Shown in pieces: positions 9,501 to 16,300 of a stretch of 39,585 nucleotides of DNA (position 1 is its first letter; each line of letters opens with the position of its first letter). This DNA comes from a virus. The position numbers and the translations under genes were made by a program. The notes under the pieces are model-generated. The model was not told where the DNA came from. It did no database searches and worked only from the letters and a program-made list of their open reading frames with translations. Where the stretch lies: IMG/VR virus record IMGVR_UViG_3300027778_000006, positions 1-39,585 of that record. One strand, 5' to 3'.

Positions 9501-10326
9501 CGGTGCCAGCGGAAATAGAACACTCCGTGATGTTGACCAGTCCGCTGTCGGTTGTGAAGACCGGCAGGTCCTCTCTGACGTAATCGTCGCGGATAATCTT
9601 GATCGTCATCAGCCCGTTGCGCTTGTCCACGAAAATCGTGGCGCCAAGGTGGTCGATGATACTCTGCACGAACTGATCGAGGTTGTCGGTGCGTTTCCAC
9701 GCCAGACAGATACCGAGGCCTTCGTTGTAGATTAAGTCGGCCGCATAGCGCCAGGCGGCATCATCCATCAGACTCGCAGGGATACCACGACCCCACACGC
9801 GATCGGTACAGGCCTGATAAATGATGTGCACGCCATTCATCGCCTGAATAGCGCCATGCTGGGTTTTACCATCGGAGTCGACGTAATCGTCTTCCAGGTT
9901 AATCTGGATTTTCTCCGGATACCAGACAGGCCCGTCCCAGCCCTTACGCAAACGACGCACTTTAAATTCCCACGGCTTCGGGTACGGGTTCATCGCTGAA
10001 ACCATGCCATCGTAATAGAGAGTTACCAGCCCACGGAATGCTGGCGCAAGACCGGGCAGGATCTTCTTCAGCTTTGCCGAGATAGTCTGGTTCGCTTCAC
10101 CCATATAAAGTTCGGCGGTCCCTTTAATCCCGCCTTCCCCTTTGGTGCCGCCGAACAGGTTTTCAGCGTCGATGTTGAACGACTGGTTACTGGTGAGTTC
10201 GCCGCGCCATGCACGCCGGTCGCCGACTTTAATTTCCAGCAAGGCATCCACGGGGCCACGACAAATCCCCATGTGCATTGACAGATAATATTTAAAGCCG
10301 ACCGTGACTTTGGAAGCCTTGCCCAT
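6520..10326 (-). CDS. Tail tip / central baseplate protein (lambda gpJ-like position), with internal duplication
   Basis: This 1268-aa protein is the largest of the distal tail proteins. Residues 1 to about 420 form the hub: they include WEFKVRRLRKGWDG and a block around PGSIFRIQDPKRGG with GQIEVAGIEDVFAMP, typical of phage-tail-3/tip proteins. Two related halves follow, about residues 425-740 and 830-1165. Both contain YLDTxI, a (C/L)xIDxEIxRxD block, GRGVxDTxP, RPYxPGxVxxxGxxRWxxxT, DRxxxxxxxIDHxVxxIGPEPGT and a WQxYxxxxxV end. A Gln/Ser/Asp-rich linker separates them. About residues 1180-1255 are a proline/aspartate/glutamate/threonine-rich tail. ATG 10326 overlaps the upstream TAA (TAATG) and follows GGAG. 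It probably closes the tube and contacts the receptor. Confidence 0.85.
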   Translation of the reverse strand: MGKASKVTVGFKYYLSMHMGICRGPVDALLEIKVGDRRAWRGELTSNQSFNIDAENLFGGTKGEGGIKGTAELYMGEANQTISAKLKKILPGLAPAFRGLVTLYYDGMVSAMNPYPKPWEFKVRRLRKGWDGPVWYPEKIQINLEDDYVDSDGKTQHGAIQAMNGVHIIYQACTDRVWGRGIPASLMDDAAWRYAADLIYNEGLGICLAWKRTDNLDQFVQSIIDHLGATIFVDKRNGLMTIKIIRDDYVREDLPVFTTDSGLVNITECSISAGTGLLNEIVVAFHSPLSNEDGKMRAHNLAGIQTAGSIVSSSVDYPGIPTKALAQRLADRDLNAQSIPLRGFKLTLDHRGWAIQPGSIFRIQDPKRGGIDIAVRAGEVREDPITGGQIEVAGIEDVFAMPVNGTAAVQPPQTNPPDRLPSIARRRAYEVPYALLNRMFPEGEFAAIKPQYGYYGMAAEKPTPISMGYDLAMKADGETAFDVRGQGGFNPLGELTAPVGYLDTVIRIEKTKDMEFADVGDCIMIDEEILRVDAIEEELNDTYKLTVGRGVYDTIPFQHFAGVLAWFFEEDVGSDSLAYVGGETVNGKVLPYTFAGRVKEEDAPIDTVLMNFRFIRPYAPGYVFMNGNLRWFATTAQLNKNTPVLAFSWNHRDRVAQEDTRIDHEVGDIGPEPGTAYLMRFYNEEGIMVREETGINGKGYEYLWAQAMNDLGVTEQDDGREFPMVARLWSRRIGYESWQYYTMRFVVQDIATFLQMKMMAQQSSQTVSPDNGGEDDSTETQGLMMAMLAEQSGQEASPDADDIPSDGVSIAQLSESAGQLTLMPVRMDSQVFEAPYLELFRKNLSLSNSRPMAVAARPSDRLTDSFGFYSSRLTAVTVGDKTTYTEDGYRNSGSGEFTPWATTSALIDYLDTEIQYSSSSDEDGVPLSSVNIGDLALIDSEIIRIDGIGNGTLIIGRGVADTVPAMHGKNAPIWFFQRRNGMSSFAYAGEDRVRVKLKPDTFSVPYELTDISGVDLQLKKRPVRPYPPGNVLVDGKRWWVPVTTFSTDSNGVVTGRPVVFQWKDRDRLSQAGDAIDHLVDNIGPEPGTKYRLWVGYTKANSSGGATKTTLREYDIEGRGFTYTPEMAAADGQIAGRAFQACGSVTIQATLFSVKDDLMSWQGYSFFLIVPSYACPVGQKPGGGNKPPTTTPPPVTTDPSNPPDPSEPPKEPDPIDPTTPDPTEPVDPDWPPEEPPVIIDPPQPPDPDFAGNWSYDWDHGWANTLPKTL

Positions 10327-10529
10327 TAGCTGTCTTTCTCCATCTGGTGCGCCAGCTCAATTACACGGTTCATTTGCGCATCGTTGTAGGTGCGGACTTT
10401 CTCTTCGTCCATGCCGTTCTGGAGAGCGTGCATGATCTCCTCATCGGAGAGACCTGCAGACTTAAGCCGGTTAACCAGGCCTCTGCCGCAGAGACCGGCA
10501 GCGCGGATGTGTTTAGTCGTGATGATCAT
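10326..10529 (-). CDS. Small conserved tail-module protein
   Basis: This 67-aa protein begins MIITTKHIRAAGLCGRG. It has AAGGGC upstream of ATG 10529 and ends in a TAATG overlap with the tip gene. It is predicted mostly helical, with DEEIMHALQNGMDEEKV followed by a C-terminal helix. I recall proteins of this type (TTKHIR...GYCGRG starts) from tail modules of other siphophages, always just before the tip gene, but I cannot name a function. By position it could be an assembly factor for the tip or a small hub component. It has no membrane segment and no complete zinc motif (only one Cys, in CGRG). Confidence 0.75.
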   Translation of the reverse strand: MIITTKHIRAAGLCGRGLVNRLKSAGLSDEEIMHALQNGMDEEKVRTYNDAQMNRVIELAHQMEKDS

Positions 10530-10538
10530 ATTCTGCCC

Positions 10539-10781
10539 TTATTTTTTAGCCGACTTGGCTTTCACTTTACTGGTGCGGAAATTGCCGGTGGCCAATACAA
10601 ACCAATCCGAAATCCACATCTCGCCAAAGACCACCGTCTGCGGAACGCCTTCATCGATCTGCGGGATATTCATATCATCGTAGGTTCCCGGCTGCGGCTG
10701 TTTCGGCTTTGGCGCCAGCGCAACAGAGAGGGCAATGCTCACCACCATCATGATAATCATTGCCCAGGTCATCGGTTCCAT
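10539..10781 (-). CDS. Small tail-tip assembly protein with N-terminal hydrophobic helix
   Basis: This 80-aa protein has a hydrophobic segment at about residues 5-24 (MTWAMIIMMVVSIALSVALA), a KPKQPQPG linker, and a C-terminal part with DEGVPQTVVFGEMWISDWFV and a lysine-rich end. The segment (G)xPQxVVFGxxxIxxxxV resembles the start of many phage tip proteins (G-x-P-I-P-V-V-F-G-T-x-R-I), where a hydrophobic N-terminus is also common. It may be a tip fragment encoded as its own gene, or an analogue of lambda gpI. ATG 10781 has AAGGGGG at good spacing. The hydrophobic helix could insert into a membrane during infection; this is an inference. Confidence 0.75.
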   Translation of the reverse strand: MEPMTWAMIIMMVVSIALSVALAPKPKQPQPGTYDDMNIPQIDEGVPQTVVFGEMWISDWFVLATGNFRTSKVKAKSAKK

Positions 10782-10790
10782 AGAACCCCC

Positions 10791-11615
10791 TTAGAAAATC
10801 GGGTCGCCAGAAAACGGAGACTTACCCGGCATGTGCGGGATGCCGCCGTAATTTAGCAGATTGTTAAATTTCTTATCGCAGACTTCAGTCACGCGGCTGC
10901 AGCCGGGGTACAGGTTGATATCGTCACCCTGTGCCACGCCGTCCGAACGACCCAGCAGCGTGATGGTGTTGCCAATGTGCTCTTTGATTGCCCTGCGGTT
11001 AGGCCCGCCGGTCCGACGGTCAATCCACTCAATGAAACCAGCAGTGAAGTAGTTATCACCGAACGCCGACAAATCCGCAAGCACTGTAATGGTGCCAGCG
11101 TCAGCCGTCACAACTTTCGTTGTCAGCTTGTGCGCTTCTTTGTTCACTTTGCAGGTTGCCTGGTCATACAGTGCATACGGGCATCCGCGCTGGTAAGTCA
11201 GGCGCAGGCCGTTTCGTTTCATGGTAGGCGACAGCGTCATGCAGGTGATTTCTGCCACGCCGGGGTTTGTGAAGTTCACGTTGTTGATGAAGCCGACATA
11301 GTTGCAGGCCATCTCATCATCGTTTTCGTGTTTGCGGAATCTCTTCACCACGACGTCATTCACGGGAGGCGTGTTAACGAACAGTGAGATCAGGTCTTCG
11401 GTAATCGGCATCCGGATTGTCATGCCATCGGTCTGAACTTCGCCGGTCTGGTTGACGCCGTCGTCCTCAATACCGATCGCTTTGTAGAGGTTGCCACCTG
11501 CGGAGATATCAGAATCAGCGCCCGTCCTGTACCACACCTTGTTATCAATTGAGAACTGGTATAGCAGGGACGGACGACCGAGATATGTACTTGCTTCGTA
11601 TTGATTGTAAGCCAT
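10791..11615 (-). CDS. BR0599/DUF2163-type minor tail protein, lambda gpL-like
   Basis: This 274-aa protein has a C-terminal third matching the phage BR0599 family: GCSRVTEVCDKKFNNLLNYG, then GGIPHMPGKSPFSGDP. The N-terminal half fits the DUF2163 pattern (YRTGADSDISAGG, GMTIRMPITEDLI). Four cysteines are spaced as in this family: Cys145 and Cys155 (GCPYALYDQATC, C-x9-C) and Cys239 and Cys246 (GCSRVTEVC, C-x6-C). In lambda gpL, a positional analogue, C-terminal cysteines hold an iron-sulphur cluster; the same is inferred here. It sits between the distal tail protein and the small tip genes. ATG 11615 has GAGG about 9 bp upstream. It is probably part of the ring joining the tube to the tip. Confidence 0.85.
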   Translation of the reverse strand: MAYNQYEASTYLGRPSLLYQFSIDNKVWYRTGADSDISAGGNLYKAIGIEDDGVNQTGEVQTDGMTIRMPITEDLISLFVNTPPVNDVVVKRFRKHENDDEMACNYVGFINNVNFTNPGVAEITCMTLSPTMKRNGLRLTYQRGCPYALYDQATCKVNKEAHKLTTKVVTADAGTITVLADLSAFGDNYFTAGFIEWIDRRTGGPNRRAIKEHIGNTITLLGRSDGVAQGDDINLYPGCSRVTEVCDKKFNNLLNYGGIPHMPGKSPFSGDPIF

Positions 11616-11626
11616 TTGCGCGGGCC

Positions 11627-13321
11627 TCAGATGTTGGCCGGCGTGCCGTCTCTCCTTTCGATAAAGCCGTGCAGCGCCAGCATAACTTCACATGCGCCGG
11701 TAAGGTCTGTCAGGTGTTGAATCTCCACCGTGTCCGACCCTAACCGGCAGTACGGCATGAAGCATAACACCCGGACATTGCTTTTTGCGATATTCCCGAT
11801 TGTCTGGTCGAGATAAAGATACTCGGTATCGTTTTCAGCCCTGCTGCTGACAATGCGGTTTTCATAGACCGTGCCGTCGTTTGTTTCCAGGTAAATCCAG
11901 CGGCGGATGTCCTGCGTCAGCGCGCTGTAATACGAATACCCGGTTCGCTGAACTGCGAGGAAGCCGCTGCTGGCGTCGATGTCCTGCACCAGCGTCATGT
12001 CTTCCATCCAGTTCGGCGCATGAAAGGGCATCTGTTGCCCTGCCATTGCGTAAATCAGTTCGAGGAATGAGTAATACTGGTGCGTCCCGCGCAGCTGCAG
12101 GGGCAGCGACCAGTCCATTGTTTCCTGATTACCGGCGTCCATTACATACGGCACGCCTGTCTGGTTATCCGTCTGGAAGATAACACGGTCGAATGCGTGC
12201 GTGATGTTCTCCCGCCAGTTCGGGCGCAGGTTAATGATCGGCAGGTCGGTGATACCGTTCCGGGGAAACACCTCGCCATCAAATGCCCACGACGGCTGGA
12301 TGAACGACTCCGCATCCACACAACGGAACCTGATCTGATAATCCGCCGCCTTGCTCATGTAGTTCGTGGCGCTGACCTGCTCATCCACCACCGCCTGACG
12401 GCAGGGCAGCAGCTGGAAGTTCTGCCACGACTTAAGCAATCCGCGTGCCAGGGTAATCTTCGTATCGGTTACCGACAGGACCGGCAGCAGCTCATAATCG
12501 AAAACGCTGGCGCCACGGACGATCGCTATACACCCGTTGTGGAAGTTCCTGTATTTGAAATCGCCACTGATTACAGTGGTTCCTTCCTCATAGGCTTCTT
12601 TGATGAACTGGGTATCGAACCATAACGGGATCAGCACCGGGTCTTTCCCCAGTGCCGCAACAGCTAAGTCCATGACCTGCCTGCGATTATCCAATCCCCG
12701 GAACTGCGCTTCAACATACCGGCGCGGGAACCGGCGAATCTTCCTGCGCTGCTCTCCGCCCGATTCCGAAGTGACCACTGTAGTGAGGAACGCGAAGGTC
12801 TCCGTCACGCTGTCTGCCCAGTTAGGGCGAGGGAGAAACACCGGCAGACTCAGTGTGCTGTTGCCACCGCTGGGCTTCGTCCCGATGTCCGGCCAGGTAT
12901 AATCGTCGCCGAAGATGCCGTCAGGCGATGAGATCACTTCTGCACCGACGTTCCCGTCCCGGTAGAACGCAAACCCGATGTAGCCCGGCGTATTGGCAGG
13001 AAGGTTGTAGTAGGAGGCATCGAGGCGGTGCCAACCATTAGAAATCAGAATCTGCGGTCCGGACTTAACCCCCTCGACGATAGTCGCGGTAACCGCGACC
13101 TCAGAATCCACATACACCGTGCCGCCGTCATCAGACATCATCTTAACAATGTATGTGCCGCCTTCGAAATACTGCCACTTCGACATGTAATACGTCTGGT
13201 TGGCCGGTGCCTGATCCAGCCGGTCCTGCGGGTACAGCATCCACGCATTTGACATCGCCGCCGATTTAGCAGCAATGTCCGCGCTGAAGTCCCTGGAGCC
13301 TTTAACAATCTTCGTTGCCAT
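11627..13321 (-). CDS. Distal tail protein with PA14-like N-terminal domain and duplicated core
   Basis: This 564-aa protein lies directly downstream of the tape measure gene, where the first tail-tip ring proteins are encoded. Residues about 25-145 have the pattern of PA14-like beta sandwiches: WQYFEGGTYIVKMMSDDGGT, VYVDSEVAVTATIVEG, NGWHRLDASYYNLP, GYIGFAFYRDG. Two related modules follow. The first contains LPVFLPRPNWADSVTETFAF and RRFPRRYVEAQFRG; the second contains LPIINLRPNWRENITHAFDR and QETMDWSLPLQLRG. They share LP-x4-RPNW and a beta-rich continuation, which suggests an internal duplication. ATG 13321 has AAGGGGCC upstream. It may act as a Dit-like ring protein with a sugar-binding arm. 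Confidence 0.75.
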   Translation of the reverse strand: MATKIVKGSRDFSADIAAKSAAMSNAWMLYPQDRLDQAPANQTYYMSKWQYFEGGTYIVKMMSDDGGTVYVDSEVAVTATIVEGVKSGPQILISNGWHRLDASYYNLPANTPGYIGFAFYRDGNVGAEVISSPDGIFGDDYTWPDIGTKPSGGNSTLSLPVFLPRPNWADSVTETFAFLTTVVTSESGGEQRRKIRRFPRRYVEAQFRGLDNRRQVMDLAVAALGKDPVLIPLWFDTQFIKEAYEEGTTVISGDFKYRNFHNGCIAIVRGASVFDYELLPVLSVTDTKITLARGLLKSWQNFQLLPCRQAVVDEQVSATNYMSKAADYQIRFRCVDAESFIQPSWAFDGEVFPRNGITDLPIINLRPNWRENITHAFDRVIFQTDNQTGVPYVMDAGNQETMDWSLPLQLRGTHQYYSFLELIYAMAGQQMPFHAPNWMEDMTLVQDIDASSGFLAVQRTGYSYYSALTQDIRRWIYLETNDGTVYENRIVSSRAENDTEYLYLDQTIGNIAKSNVRVLCFMPYCRLGSDTVEIQHLTDLTGACEVMLALHGFIERRDGTPANI

Positions 13322-13330
13322 GATGGCCCC

Positions 13331-16300
13331 TTATGAGTTAATCATCTTCTTCAGCGTCGGCAGCTGGCTGCGCATGCCGACAATCATCGCCTGCTGGCCT
13401 TGCGGCGTCTTCAGTGCTTCGGCCATGGCCTGACGCTGATCATCGACTGCAATCAGTTTAATAGACTGCGGACCGCCGCTCTTACCGCCATTCAGCGCAT
13501 GACGAGGATCGCCACGGGTCAGCACCTCTTCGCCTTTCTGCAGAATACTCGGCACCTCGTTAGGCTGAAGGCCGGCTGCCACCGGGTTAGCCGGTCCGCC
13601 TGCAATACCGCCTGTGTGATACTTCGGTGCGCCAATGAACGCAGAAGGTGAAATCATTCGGGACCTGCCACCGGGATTACCCGCCATGCCGCCGCCGTGG
13701 TTCTGCCCTGCCATTCCTGCCGCCGCTGTGCCAACAGACCCCATTACCCCGCCAGCGCCTGCATACGTTTGCAGGGCCTTCAGGATCATGGTCTTCAGAA
13801 TCGCCATTGCCAGTTCACGCAACAGGTCGGCGAAGAATTGCAGCATCGTCGTGCCGAGGTTCGCCATTGCATCGCCCCAGCTTTCGGTGCCTGCAATCAC
13901 GCCTGCCAGGTTATCCGTAACGCTCTTAAACGCGGTGTCCACGCCGTTAAGCATCCCGCTGACCAGTTGAGTGTAAAACGCCTCTGTGACGTGCTGGACG
14001 TTCTCCATCTTCGTTTGCATGGTGTCCAGTGACAGCATCAGCGCCTGGAAGGCTTCCGGATCCATTGCCGCCTGATGTGCCATGGCAAACTGCCGCAGCG
14101 CATCCACGTTAGCCAGGACCTTCTGGGCGGATTCATCGTACAGCGCATTCAGCTGTTCAACCTTTTCACTTTCGGTGATCTTGCCTGCCTGATAAAGCGC
14201 GGTGATCCGTTCTTCCTGCGCCTGACGCTGCGAGGTAGTTGCGGACATCTGCTTCTGGAGGCGGTCGATTTCCGACAGCGCAATCTGCTGGCTGGTGGCT
14301 TCAGTGGTCTGCGACTTCATGACATCCACGCGTTTCTGCATGGCCGCCGCGCCTTCCTTATCGAACTTCGCAATCTTCGCAATGCGGTTTTCCAGGTCCT
14401 TGTACTGGTCAACTGCCGCTTTGACTGCCGCTGCTTCACGTTCGCCGAAGCTGGTGTTCGGGTCCTGGAAGGTCTGTTTCTTCTGAACACGGGATTCGGC
14501 CTGTTCCAGATCCGTCATCGTGCTGCTGACCAGATTGGCTTTCTTGTCTGCCCCGCCATTTCCTTTCTTCGCGTGGTCCGCTTTGTACCGCTCCCGCTCA
14601 TTGGCTTCTGCCATGGCAATGATGGCCTGGGTTTTCTTCAGCGTGTCGCCGCCGTACTTCTGCGCGGTCTTCAGCTGCTCCGCATACGACTCACGCACCA
14701 GGCGCAGACGTTCCTGCAGATTATCCTTCGCTACGCGCTTATCCGCTGCCAGACCCTGCTTCGCCAGCTGGGCCTTCAGCTTGTCCATCTTCTTATTGAA
14801 TTCTTTCTCGCGGCTGGCTTCCGCGTCGAACCCACCGTCAGAAGTAGTCCGCTTAAACTCGCCGCCTGCCCCAGCTCCTTTCAGGTCACTCTGCAGGTTG
14901 TTGACTTTCGTAGTCAGCGTGGCCGTCAGATTGGCCTTCGCCTCATAGTCCGCCATCAGTTTGCCGAAGTCAGCGCTCTCACCTGCCAGGAAATTCTTCA
15001 GGTACTGGAATGATACCACCGCATATTTAATCATTCCGTCGACAATCCTGCGCACCGTTTCCGACTGGTCATAAAGAACCTTGCCGATATCGAGGGCGAT
15101 CAGGATCGTACCGAGAATCGGAATAGCCCTCGACAGGGCTTTCATGGCCACTGCCAGAATACGGGTCGCCACCGTGGCAGTTCCCATTCGTGCGGAATAC
15201 AGTACCAGTTTCTCCGACATCGAGGTCAGGAAGCCTGCGGCCTCCATCGCACCCTTACCGAGACTCTTGAAAGACCCGCCAAGGCTGACACCGTACTGAA
15301 TGGCTTTTGCAAATGCGATATTCGCCAGCGCCCACTTAACCAGATCAAGATTGTCTGCAAGGAACTTCGCTATATCTGCCAGGCCCGAAAACGCCGCGCC
15401 GAGGTTATCTGCCAGTTCGCGGCCTTGCGGTCCGGACAGCAGTGTCGTCATCTTTTTCAGCAGCTCGGTGTAAGCATCGAGGAAGCCTGAATTACTCAGT
15501 GCAAGGTTAAAACGGAACTGAGCATTTTTCATGGCGTTCTGAGTCGCCACGATACCGGTCTTCATCTGCTCTGCGGCATCCTGTGAATCTTTTGCCAGTC
15601 CGCGCATGATTGTGATTACTGCATCCGCTCCCAGCACACCGTTCTGCATCTGATTCTTAAATTCTTCCGTGGACAATCCGAGTGCTTTAGCACCTGCCTC
15701 ATACGCACCCGGAATCTGCTCACCGAACTGGTTCTTAAATTCTTCAGCCTGGATAGAACCTTTCGAAAGCATCTGCTCAACGGCTAGGTAAACAAGGTTC
15801 ATCTGGTCAGACGTTTTGCCGTAGGCAGTACCGATAGACGTGATGTTCTCAAACAGCTCTTTGGTCTGATCCTGTTTCATCCCTGCGCCGAACGATGCGG
15901 CCGAGAATTTACCATACGATTTTGCCAGCTCTTCGAGGTTGGCACCGAAGTAGTCGGCAACCTTGTTAACGTATTCCCACTCTTCGCCCTGCTTACGCGT
16001 GTCCTTACCTACGGATACCGCCAGCGCCGCCAGGGTCTGCTGCTTAACGACTGCCGCGTTAATTGCGCTGTTAGCCAGGTTGATGGCACCGTAGACGCCG
16101 CCGTATGCAGCAGTCAGTGACAGGATCTCACCGCGAATGCGCTGCACCAGAGAAAGTGCGGTTTTGCCACCGTCGTTGAATGCGCCGAGTCCTTTGCCTG
16201 CCTTATCACCAGCAGCACCGTTTTTCTTATACGCTTCAGTCAGCGTGTTGGTGGCATTGGTTACGTTGCGCGTGGTTTCCAGCAGGTTCTGTTCTGCCTG

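Noticed and set aside
14075-15013. Plus-strand open frame of 312 codons
   Set aside because: Antisense to the tape measure gene; the composition (Leu/Phe/Arg-rich) is the mirror of the Glu/Lys/Ala-rich real protein.
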